Shown here one piece after another: positions 22,265 through 32,700 of a DNA stretch of 64,000 nucleotides. How positions within the stretch are numbered: position 1 is the first letter of the stretch; each line of letters opens with the position of its first letter. Below the pieces are notes generated by a model. That model had not been told where the DNA came from and ran no database searches. It saw only the letters and a list, made by a program, of their open reading frames with translations. Position numbers and translations under genes: made by a program. Where the stretch lies: the NCBI RefSeq assembly GCF_037325665.1, contig NC_090253.1:10958323-11022322 (forward strand), written 5' to 3'. This DNA is from Littorina saxatilis. Its lineage: Eukaryota > Mollusca > Gastropoda > Littorinimorpha > Littorinidae.

Positions 22265-24325
22265 TCACTGTGTGCCACTGCAGTCTAGCATGACATGGCA
22301 ACACGCCTCGATGTGTTGTTTCATTCTTTCTATCTGATCGGCGTACCTGAGCGGGTCAACATCGCACCATCGTCTGAGACAGCTGAGGATAATGCTGTAT
22401 TGTAGATCAGTGTCTTCAGTTTCTTCAGTAAAATAAAACCAGTTGTCCACAACACCTTCTCTCAGTCCATACTGAAACACCATCCGGTCAGTCAATGCAT
22501 ACAGACAGTGGTGTCCATAGCGATGATCAAGGACAACTTTTCTCACAACAGGTGTCACGGCACACTCTAAGACTGCCTCTCTTTCCTTAGGCTTGAGTGA
22601 AGACAAATAATGGGTTACAGTATCGCGCCGATCTTCCCAATACTGAAGGAACTCGTCGTTCTCTGAATCCGTGTCGCTGGTGTCACACAACGTTTTATCT
22701 GTGTCAGGGTCTTGATCCATTGCAGAATCAGGCGGTTCCTGCGTGTAATTGTCGGTGTTGTTGTAATCAGGGCGCTGTGCCGTCTGACTGGGTGGGGTCT
22801 CAAACACATTGTCAACAACACCGGACTCAGCGTTTTGTTCCACACTTGTAATGCTGTCACTGTTTATGTTTACGTCGTGTGACTGACCTTTGACCTGATG
22901 TTGTCTTGTCGCCGCACGCTGCGTGTCTCGCCTGAGTTCGCTCGGTGACTTGCGTCGGTAGCGTGCAAAAGTGACTGGTTCGGGTTTCCCAATGGCGGAT
23001 GCTGAGTCACTGTCCCATCTCAAGACGAGTGTCGTTGTTTTCCCCTTGCCGTGCACGTCCCATGAAGACAGGGAGCACTTCATGGCCAGAGTCTGCAGAA
23101 CTGACTCTAAGGCAACTGGTAGTCCTGGAATGTCCATCATATAGGAACGAAGGAAGAACTTTTGGATGAAAAAAGGGAGAGCTCAAAATCTCGCTGCTCG
23201 CAGAGCAGTCCTTCTTGACGTGGCCCCGCTTGCCACAGTACAAACACGTGATGTCGTTCCTGGAACTTGATCCCTTGTGTCCTTGTTCGTCCTTCCCGTC
23301 CTTGGGTCCTAAAGAAGCGGGATTCCCCGACTTGTTCGGCCGTGAGCCTGATGACTTCACAGAGATCCCGTGAGCGTCTTCGTATACCCTGATCCATTTT
23401 GCTGCCTCCTGAGTCGTCTTTGGCTGGTGCTCCTGTACAAAAGCCACCACCTCAGGTCGTAGGCTAGACATCAGCTGTTCCATTACGATCAGGTCAGCAA
23501 GGTCGTCGACGTCCCACCTCTTCTCTGCCATCTCAACCCAGCGCCGCAGGTAGAGGTTCAGACGTGCCACGAATTGATGACTCAGCTCGCCACTCAGTCT
23601 CTTGCAGTTCCGAAGTCGACGTCGGTACGCTTCGGCAGTCAAGTTGAAACGCTGGAGTAGCGCCTTCCTGAGAGTTCCTCGCCTCGTCATCCTCCAGAGC
23701 ATTGTAGAGTTGTAGGGCGCGTCCCTTCAGACAAGTGCTGAGGCGACTAGCCCACGTATCTTCTTCCCATTTCTGGTCAGAAGCGATACGCTCGAACCGG
23801 CGCAAAAAAATCGTCGAGCTCGTCCTTGTCGTCGTCAAACGTAGGAAGTCTGGTACGGTCAGTCACAAACATCGGCGCACCAGTTTGAGTAGGCGTACCC
23901 TTCTCCCCCTGTAGCTTTGCTAGCTCCAGTTGGTGTTCGCGTTCGGCCTGTTTGTCGCGTTCTAGTCTGTCAAGTTCCTCTCTCTTGTCCTGTCTGTCAC
24001 GTTCGGCCTGTCGTTCCATTTCTTGTCTGTCAAGTTCGTCCTTCTTGTCTTGTCTGTCACGTTCGGCCTGTCGTTCCCTTTCTTGTCTGTCACGTTCGTC
24101 TTTCTTGTCCTGTCTGTCACGTTCGGCCTGTCGTTCCTGTCTGTCTAACTCTTCCTTTCTCGTCTGTCGCTCCAAGTCTTCTTTGTATTCCAACTCCCTG
24201 CGTTTTATCACGCTACGTGCCCTAACCAGCGCGTCTTGTTCAGTCTGTCCCTTGCTGCCAAGAGTCAAATATCCCCCCTCCCCTACTAGTTCTAATCTCC
24301 CTGTAGGAGAACCCTTGTCAGCCAT
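22265..24325 (-). mobile_element. Fossil Gypsy-type gag plus a second open region
   Basis: Minus-strand remnant of an LTR retrotransposon. From 24325 leftward it shows a long Arg/Glu/Asp/Gln heptad-like coiled coil, then a Gag core (FERIASDQKWEEDTWASRL, LKGRALQLYNAL) and a CCHC knuckle (CLYCGKRGHVKKDC). The region nearest 22265 carries an open frame of about 290 residues that resembles neither pol nor env. It contains SSWDVHGKGKTTTLVLRW and ARYRRKSPSELRRD, motifs I recall from mollusc element-linked proteins of unknown role. The element is broken, with about two breaks. No LTR pair or pol was found around it. It sits in the caspase intron. Confidence 0.75.
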
Positions 24326-24449
24326 GGTTTTGGGTCGAAAATGCTACGGACAGTCTAACGCAGCGATAGCTAGAACCCGCGAAGATCAAACAATGGATAC
24401 AAAAATCCAGCAACCAGAAAACGCAGAAGAAAAATCAAAACGGTGTTAA

Positions 24450-25392
24450 ACCAAACGCGTGGCCTACTTTATCGGCTGTTTTTTGCGGTGAAACAGAGTG
24501 TTTCCCACAACCGTGGTTAGGACATGAGTCCTCGGACCCTTCCCCCCCAATTTCCAACAAAGTCAAAAATACGGAGAAAAATCCAAGTAAAACAAGATGG
24601 TAGACTAGTAACCTGTTACAGAATGCGAAACAACAATGATGTTACTCTCAAACGAATCACGGAGGTAACAATTTATGATCACACAAAACAGAGAAAACAA
24701 TTTTAGTTCATGCATGTAGATGTAGTACACACACGTTGCAGTTAACAACACATTGTTCCGTTATGTGATTATCTAACACGTTGGTATATCATAAAGAGGG
24801 ATGACATTCGTCAACGACTATCTTTACCTCGATGAAAAACATGCACGTTTACGATTTTTGTAGCGTGTTTGCCTGCGATCAAGAGTCACTTCATCCTTAC
24901 CCCGTAGTACACACTTTATGAGGAGGTAAAAATAAGACAGCAACTACAACATATTCACTAATCAAACAGCCGGTAAGTGCCCTCCGCAAATCTGCTTTTG
25001 TTTTTTACGTGCTTTATCTGGTTCATATTTTACAGCAATTTGAAAACGACGTAAAGTCCCTTGCAACAGTAGGCACTAAATACAGAGATGCTCTGCAAAT
25101 GTGAAAAATCTGTGTATGATCTGAAATGGATATTACAAAGGATTTGAAATCTGTGTGAAACAGGGCTCGTCGTCCACACATATATTGCAGCAATATAAGG
25201 ACAACTTGCATTTCCTTTTTTAGGGAGGTGCAGAAATTTGCGGACGTCCGTCACTATAATATTATTGCAGCAATTTGCGGACCAAAGACCGCCTATTTGA
25301 GGACGTCCTCAAATAGTCGCATTTTTCGGCCGATGTCCGCAAATCGCTGCGATATAGCGACGGACGACCCCATTTGGTCTACATATTGCGGT

Positions 25393-25472
<80 letters not shown>

Positions 25473-25478
25473 CCTTAC
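24450..25478. other. Intron with palindromes and (CA)n, no gene
   Basis: No gene recognised. A perfect 24-bp palindrome lies at 25293-25316 (CTATTTGAGGACGTCCTCAAATAG read as its two 12-bp halves CTATTTGAGGAC and GTCCTCAAATAG), beside further GCGGACGTCCG-type motifs. (CA)n runs at about 25395-25471, ending two bases before the caspase splice donor. Confidence 0.7.
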
Positions 25479-25665
25479 CGCTCAGCATATTTGTCCAAGC
25501 GTGATGTGAGATCCATAAAATATTTAGATCCACGGTCATCATGACTTGTAGCGTATCCAAGGAGGAAGTCGGCTTCTTCTGGAATAGGCATATCACAAGG
25601 CAAACCATCGTCAGCACCATAGTTGAATGGCATCGGTTGTGGTGGACCTCCTTTTGCTTGTATTT
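25479..25665 (-). CDS. Caspase, penultimate exon (start of p10 subunit)
   Basis: Host exon of a caspase, the aspartate-directed cysteine protease of apoptosis. On the minus strand the acceptor CTATACAG precedes 25665, and the donor GAGCG|GTAAGG follows 25479. The 187-nt exon is open in one frame and carries IPEEADFLLGYATSHDDRGS and FMDLTSRLDKYAE. This matches the caspase small-subunit pattern of IP.EADFL..YST, then Gs.f...L...l.. and a helix. The preceding linker (GGPPQPMPFNYGADDGLPCD) fits the loop between large and small subunits. It ends in two bases of an Arg codon completed by the exon at 2370-2505, nearly 23 kb away. The large-subunit exons with His and QACxG must lie to the right but were not found in the window. 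Confidence 0.78.
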
Positions 25666-25780
25666 CTGTATAGAATAAGAATAAGAAGAATAAGAATACT
25701 TTATTATCTCATTATTTCTGTATAGACATATACATTATTACCATGTAGCCAGGTCATAGTCTGTCACATGAACATGCATG

Positions 25781-25786
<6 letters not shown>

Positions 25787-25848
<62 letters not shown>
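25787..25848. repeat. (CA)n microsatellite
   Basis: Pure CA tract, upstream of the caspase exon on the gene's strand. Confidence 0.95.
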
Positions 25849-25851
<3 letters not shown>

Positions 25852-26009
25852 ACAGAAGCACGCATCTTGATTTCAAGATGAAACATATTTGGCTTCTGTT
25901 TAGCTTTTGATAATTGTATTAATAAAAGAAAGAAATAACTGAAAATCAGAAGAAAAAAATACTTCCGAGATATTATATAATTCTATAACTTAGCGCTACA
26001 ATATGACGA

Positions 26010-26195
26010 GCAATGAATGAAGTTCTTGATAAATCTCGGAGGAGATCGACCAATATTCCATCACAAATAACTCCAAATGATTGTAATCACCACTTTATTT
26101 TGCTTGCAGAGAAATTGAAAGCTGCCGCATTAAACGACATTGTTTGGACAAAAGCTAGCCCAAACAAAACGTTTTCCATTCCACCCATTGATTGA
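26010..26195 (+). pseudogene. LINE ORF2 fragment (linker before RT)
   Basis: A 60-residue frame reading LDKSRRRSTNIPSQITPND and CNHHFILLAEKLK resembles the segment between endonuclease and reverse transcriptase in Jockey/CR1-like LINEs (W..IN..L....IPS.I...HF...A..L). It is truncated on both sides. Confidence 0.5.
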
Positions 26196-26199
26196 TTGA

Positions 26200-27112
26200 T
26201 AGTTGTTGCTTATTGGGTCCGGCGGACCGTATAGGCCAAATCAGGACCCCATTCCACCCATTACTGTCCACAAAAATGTGCTAGGGTACCCAGCCAGCAT
26301 GGTTCTGCGTGACGCATGCGTTATTTCTGCGTTTTTCATGCGCGGATGCGTACGGCCTCGTGACACATTCTCATCGCGCTCGTTACTTTTCGCCAACTTT
26401 TACGCAGATTGGCGCATGGATTTGAAAAGGTGATTGCAATTATTGTTTTTCCTAATTTTATACCGTGTGTCTATGCTTGTTCTTCATGAACATGTTTTTA
26501 TTTTATTTTATGTTTTTATACAATATTTACTTTGACACTTTTTGGTTACAAATAGTTATTCTTCTTGGAATTTGTTTGTTTTGTTTTTGAAAATTACATC
26601 AGATTAATACTTTCAATCCGTTATTTTTCAGTTATCTTTAGACAGTTTCGGTTCGAAAAATACATTTAAAGGACCATAACAGGCTGTTTGTGGTGTCAAA
26701 AACGCGTTCATTTGCGTTTTGGCGTGACTTAGGTTAACCAGACATATGCATGCCGTAGGAAAGTGTTTTCTCACGCTTTCTCACAGGGTTTAGTTTATTT
26801 CGGAATCGTTTTGGGCCATAATCCGACGAATTTCGTGGCTGAAGCGAAGCATTTTCGCGTTCCGATCTGGCGGCCATTGTATCCCGAACGTCCGCGAGAG
26901 TACGGAAGTGGTGAATTCTGGGTAAACATTCCGATGACGTCACAAACAGTTATCATGGCAGAAACTTTAGCTGCTGAACATTACAGTTTTGAGCCTGGGG
27001 GTTAAAATCAAGGGTCTGCGCTCCCCGTGATTTGTACTTTTTTTTTACAAATCACGTTAATGCTCCCGATATTTTCTTCTCATCTCCAAAGTCAAGGCAT
27101 TAAAACAAAATC
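26200..27112. other. No gene seen
   Basis: No coding region recognised. AT-rich at 26430-26640. A GC-richer part at 26640-27060 looks repeat-like, with AAATCACG on both sides of a T run near 27035. Confidence 0.4.
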
Positions 27113-27395
27113 CCTTGACTTTTGGGGTAGCGCGACTGTTGATGCTTAGAATTTTTTTATTTTTTTTCATTACTAGATTGTCCCGTCGCTGGGAAATTCG
27201 GGTCACTTTCTCCCAGTGGAAAGCTAGCAACAACAGAGTCGCGCTACCCCAAAGTCAAGGAATCTATGGGATTTTTTCTCTCTTTTCTTTATCTTCCCAT
27301 CGATCGCTGGGAATTTCGGGTCGCTTCCTCCCAGTGGCAAGCTAGCAACAACAGAGTCGCGCTACCCCAAAGTCATTGAATCTATTAGATTTTTT
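27113..27395. repeat. Foldback plus tandem duplication
   Basis: CCTTGACTTTTGGGGTAGCG (27113 onward) is the near-exact inverse of GCGCTACCCCAAAGTCAAGG (ending 27260). The right half, CGCTGGGAAATTCGGGTC through CGCGCTACCCCAAAGTCA, is repeated in tandem with a 118-bp period (27187 and 27305 starts). This is probably a foldback element with a duplicated arm. Confidence 0.8.
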
Positions 27396-27406
27396 TTACA
27401 TTTTTA

Positions 27407-27471
27407 CATTTAGTCAAGTTTTGACTAAATGTTTTAACATAGAGGGGGGAATCGAGACGAGGGTCGTGGTG

Positions 27472-27550
<79 letters not shown>

Positions 27551-27815
27551 AGCGATTCAGAGTAAACTACGAGACCAATCTTAATGACATTTTTCATGAG
27601 AGTTCCTGGGTATGATATCCCCAGACGTTTTTTTTAATTTTTTCGATAAATGTCTTTGATGACGTCATGTTCGGCATTTTGTAAAAGTTGAGGCGGCACT
27701 GTCACACCCTCATTTATCAATTAAATTGATTGAAATTTTGGCAAAGCAATCTTCAACAAAGGCCGGACTTTGGTAATGCATTTCAGCTTAAAGGCTTACA
27801 AATTAAAAAATATTT
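27407..27815 (+). mobile_element. R1-family repeat, 3'-truncated copy
   Basis: Starts ATTTAGTCAAGTTTTGACTA, followed by the GAGGG...ATCGAGACGAGGGTCG segment, an expanded GT/GC tract (27463-27549) and the core with GATGACGTCATGTTCGGC. It ends after about 400 bp, before the distal half present at 41192-42037. Confidence 0.85.
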
Positions 27816-28239
27816 TAAGGCTGGAGCACACTTTGGAAAGTACGTTGGAGTAGCCTCCCTTCCCGGATTTAGAACGCGTTTTGTGTCGTAACAGATTATC
27901 CACTTATTAGCCATATCCGTATGCAAATTAATGAAATAAACATTAGGAAATGGCAGACGTTTACAAATATCGACATTCTCTATCAGTGCAATAAAAAAAA
28001 CAATCGTTAGAACTTGCATTTACGACATGTCGTGCGTGAGAACGTGTCTGTAAACAAGCACTTGTTCAAGTTGTTGCCTGGCTGAAGAACCCTACGAGTC
28101 AATCCAAAACAGACAAGTAATGGAAAGCAGTCTGCGGATAAACATAACAAACTACTGATGAAAAGGTGTGTTCATCCCTGGTCTGGATAAAAGACATCGG
28201 ATTGATGACAACGTGGCAGCGTTCACGCGAAAAGATTTT

Positions 28240-28570
28240 TTTCAGATTATCGCTTCTACATTTTATTGCACGTACTTGGGGCAGATCTGAATTTCACACT
28301 GGAAGATGACAAATCGGTCTTGTGAGTTGAGAACCACATGTTCTTTGCCGACAGAAATCACGATGGGACAAGATGCAGATTGTGTTGAAGAGATGTTTGC
28401 AGATTATCGCATCTACATTTTATTGCTCAGATCAATGCACGTAGTTGGGGTAGATCTGAATTTCGCAATGGAAGACGACAAATCGGTCTTGTGAGTTGAG
28501 AACCACATGTTCATTGGCGGCAGAAATCACTATGGGACCAGATGAGGATTGTGTTGATGAGGTCGGTTAA
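28240..28570. repeat. 165-bp tandem duplication
   Basis: Two diverged head-to-tail copies, each containing CAAATCGGTCTTGTGAGTTG and AGAACCACATGTTC. No gene recognised. Confidence 0.8.
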
Positions 28571-28828
28571 TACTGACTGACTTTAGATGAAGAGTTCCTA
28601 GACCTGGTTTTTGTAGAGAGGCATCATGATGATATCCTGGTTTTTTTTTTTATTTTAACTTTCTTGGTGACAACGCGCCAGAATCGCACGAAGATCGAAC
28701 TCTCGGAGAAAACAAGTTTATCGCTGAACATCGGAAACTAGTGTAAAAGTATTGCTCTTCCTGTCTGATCAGTCTCACCTGATAAATAATCTACAGGCTA
28801 CATTATTTATCAGGTAACTTACCAAACA

Positions 28829-28836
28829 GGAGTGTG

Positions 28837-28903
<67 letters not shown>
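28829..28903. repeat. (GT)n microsatellite
   Basis: Nearly pure GT tract. A short inverted repeat (ACCTGATAAATAAT/ATTATTTATCAGGT) lies immediately to the left at 28778-28816. Confidence 0.95.
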
Positions 28904-28907
<4 letters not shown>

Positions 28908-29759
28908 ACCGGATTACCACCATCAACGCACCCTTTTGGACTTTTCTACGTAACCTTACTATGCCTGCTGTGACATTCACGAGGATTATTGTGATTCTTG
29001 GACAATCGTGTGCCTGTGCTGGACTTGCAGGAAGACAAACGGCGCCGGAACGGTATACGTGCTGCCAAGTGTACCGAGAGTGAGTGTGTCATTGTGTGGA
29101 AGTTTTGCTTGATTGATTTATTCATGATTTAATTTGCTTTTTGGTTCAATAGTAAAATCTGTGTACGTTATACTTTGTATTTTGTGGTGTGATTCGCCCG
29201 AGTGCGAGACCCCCATCCCCGAACGCCTCTGTGGGTGGAATTGTATACTTGTGTAACGTGAGTGTGTAGATGAGAATGTGAAAGTTGCTTTGGACCCAGA
29301 TACACACAACAGACACCAACGCAACAGCTAAGTTTCAGCCTGACAAAGAAATTCGAGTGGCACAGCTAATGGCTGTACTTGTTATTTCTCTATTAAAACA
29401 AATGTTTCAAGATCTTTAGGCCAAAACAAATAAATTAACATGGCTAAAAAAATAGGGTAGGTAGGTAGGGATTTTTTTGTTTTTGTTGCCAGGATAGAAT
29501 TCTTGAAAATAACTAAATGACACAAAGAGACAAGACTCGCTATAGATAGATTTATAAAAAAGAAAAAGAAAAAATGTGACAAAGGATATAAAATGATTGT
29601 TTTACCTGGTCTGGACTCTTCAGTAGTAATAGCATAAAAAAGTCTGATATATCAATTATCATGTTAACTTTTTCTTTTAAATGGGTGCGTTAAATCCTAG
29701 TCTGTTTGTTTTTAATGGACTAAGCAATCCTTGGACTGACAGAAAAGATGTATTTTAAA
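28904..29759. other. No gene seen
   Basis: Unique-looking AT-rich sequence without a recognisable gene. Confidence 0.4.
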
Positions 29760-32700
29760 AATGTCCAGTTGCTTTTACTTATTTTTCTAATTGGAAGAGA
29801 ATATGCACTCTTTTCTGTTCAAATGGGTAGAGGGCGGGGGTAGTAAAAGTATCACAGTTCAAGATTTTGCGCGACAAGAGATGTGTTTCTTTTAACTGTG
29901 ATGAAGAGGGATAACTCAACTTGGTATCTAACACTAGTTCTGAACACTGTAACCACTTTAGCACTTTTAATTTATTTGTTCTGTCTTCCAAGCTTTAAAT
30001 TAAGCTTATAAAATGAGTAAAACAGTGTGTGTTTTCTGAATTCACCAGTTAAATCACTCTGTTGGATGTTCTTTTTTGCTTCCCTCTTTCTGTTCTGAAG
30101 TTTTTGATCATCTGACTTAGACTACCTTGCTTTTCTATTTGGAAGATAATTTGCACTCTTTTTTGAAAAATGGGTAGGGGGTGGCCAGTAAAAGCATCAC
30201 AGTTCAAAATTTTGCGCGACAAGAGGTGTATTTCTTTTAACAGTGGTAAAGAGGGATAACTCAACTTGGTATCTAACACTATTTCTGAACACTGTAATCA
30301 CTTTAACACTTTTAATTTATGTTTGTCTGTGTTCCAAGTTTCAAATTAAGCTTTAAAAATGGGTAAACAAATGGTTTTCTCATAATTCACAAGTTAAATC
30401 ATTATGTTGGATGTTCTATTTTGCTTCCCTCTTTCTGTTCTTAAGTTTTTGATCATTTGACTACCCTGCTTTTCTATTTGGAAGATAATATGCACTCTTT
30501 TCTGAAAAATGGGAAGGGGGTGGGGGTAGTAAAAGCATCACAGTTCAAAATTTTGCGCGTTAAGAGATGTATTTTTTTTTTAAATTGGTAAAGAGGGATA
30601 ACTCAACTTGGTATCTAACACTATTTCTGAACACTGTAATCACTTTAACACTTTTAAATTATGTTTGTCTGTGCTCCAAGTTTCTTCAAAAATGGGTAAA
30701 AAAAATAGTTTTCTCATAATTCACAAGTTAAATCATTATGTTGGATGTTCTATTTTGATTCCCTCTTTCTCTTCTTAAGTTTTTGATCATCTGACTACCC
30801 TGCTCTTCTATTTGGAAGATAATATGCACTCTTTTCTGAAAAATGGGAAGGGGGTGGGGGTAGTAAAAGCATCACAGTTCAAAATTTTGCGCGTTAAGAG
30901 ATGTATTTTTTTTTTAAATTGGTAAAGAGGGATAACTCAACTTGGTATCTAACACTATTTCTGAACACTGTAATCACTTTAACACTTTTAAATTATGTTT
31001 GTCTGTGCTCCAAGTTTCTTCAAAAATGGGTAAAAAAAATAGTTTTCTCATAATTCACAAGTTAAATCATTATGTTGGATGTTCTATTTTGCTTCCCTCT
31101 TTCTCTTCTTAAGTTTTTGATCATCTGACTACCCTGCTTTTCTATTTGGAAGATAATATGCACTCTTTTCTGAAAAAATGGTAAGGGGGTGGGGGAAGTA
31201 AAAGTATCACAGTTCAAGATTTTGCGAGACAAGAGGTGTATTTCTTTTAACAGTGGTAAAGAGGGATAACTCAACTTGGTATCTAACACTATTTCTGAAC
31301 ACTGTAATCACTTTAACACTTTTAATTTATGTTTGTCTGTGTTCCAAGTTTCAAATTAAGCTTCAAAAATGGGTAAAAAAAAAATGGTTTTCTCATAATT
31401 CACAAGTTAAATCATTATGTTGGATGTTCTATTTTGATTCCCTCTTTCTCTTCTTAAGTTTTTGATCATCTGACTACCCTGCTTTTCTATTTGGAAGATA
31501 ATATGCACTCTTTTCTGAAAAATGGGAAGGGGGTGGGGGTAGTAAAAGCATCACAGTTCAACATTTTGCGCGTTAAGAGGTGTATTTTTTTTTAATTGAT
31601 AAAGAGGGATAACTCAACTTGGTATCTAACACTATTTCTGAACATTGTAATCACTTTAACACTTTTAAATTATGTTTGTCTGTGTTCCAAGTTTCAAATT
31701 AAGCTTCAAAAATGGGTAAAAAAAATGGTTTTCTCATAATTCACAAGTTAAATCATTATGTTGGATGTTCTATTTTGATTCCCTCTTTCTCTTCTTAAGT
31801 TTTTGATCATCTGACTACCCTGCTTTTCTATTTGGAAGATAATATGCACTCTTTTCTGAAAAATGGGAAGGGGGTGGGGGTAGTAAAAGCATCACAGTTC
31901 AAAATTTTGCACGTTAAGAGGTGTATTTTTTTTTAAATTGATAAAGAGGGATAACTCAACTTGGTATCTAACACTATTTCTGAACACTGTAATCACTTTA
32001 ACACTTTTAATTTATGCTTGTCTGTGTTCCAAGTTTCAAATTAAGCTTCAAAAATGGGTAAAAAAAAAAGGTTTTCTCATAATTCACAAGTTAAATCATT
32101 ATGTTGGATGTTCTATTTTGATTCCCTCTTTCTCTTCTTAAGTTTTTGATCATCTGACTACCCTGCTCTTCTATTTGGAAGATAATATGCACTCTTTTCT
32201 GAAAAATGGGAAGGGGGTGGGGGTAGTAAAAGCATCACAGTTCAACATTTTGCGCGTTAAGAGATGTATTTTTTTTTTAAATTGGTAAAGAGGGATAACT
32301 CAACTTGGTATCTAACACTATTTCTGAACACTGTAATCACTTTAACACTTTTAAATTATGTTTGTCTGTGCTCCAAGTTTCTTCAAAAATGGGTAAAAAA
32401 AATAGTTTTCTCATAATTCACAAGTTAAATCATTATGTTGGATGTTCTATTTTGATTCCCTCTTTCTCTTCTTAAGTTTTTGATCATCTGACTACCCTGC
32501 TTTTCTATTTGGAAGATAATATGCACTCTTTTCTGAAAAAATGGTAAGGGGGTGGGGGAAGTAAAAGTATTACAGTTCAAGATGTTGCGTGACAAGAGGT
32601 GTATTTCTTTTAACAGTGGTAAAGAGGGATAACTCAACTTGGTATCTAACACTATTTCTGAACACTGTAATCACTTTAACACTTTTAATTTATGTTTGTC

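Noticed and set aside
23917-24449. Plus-strand Ser/Cys-rich and Val/Cys-rich frames
   Set aside because: Antisense shadows of the coiled-coil coding region of the gag fossil.
25309-25620. Minus-strand 103-codon frame overlapping the caspase exon
   Set aside because: Wrong frame relative to the caspase exon, and its C-terminus is (CA)n translation.
27783-28019. Minus-strand 78-codon frame as a possible caspase upstream exon
   Set aside because: No QACxG, His-Gly or other large-subunit motif, and no fitting splice borders.
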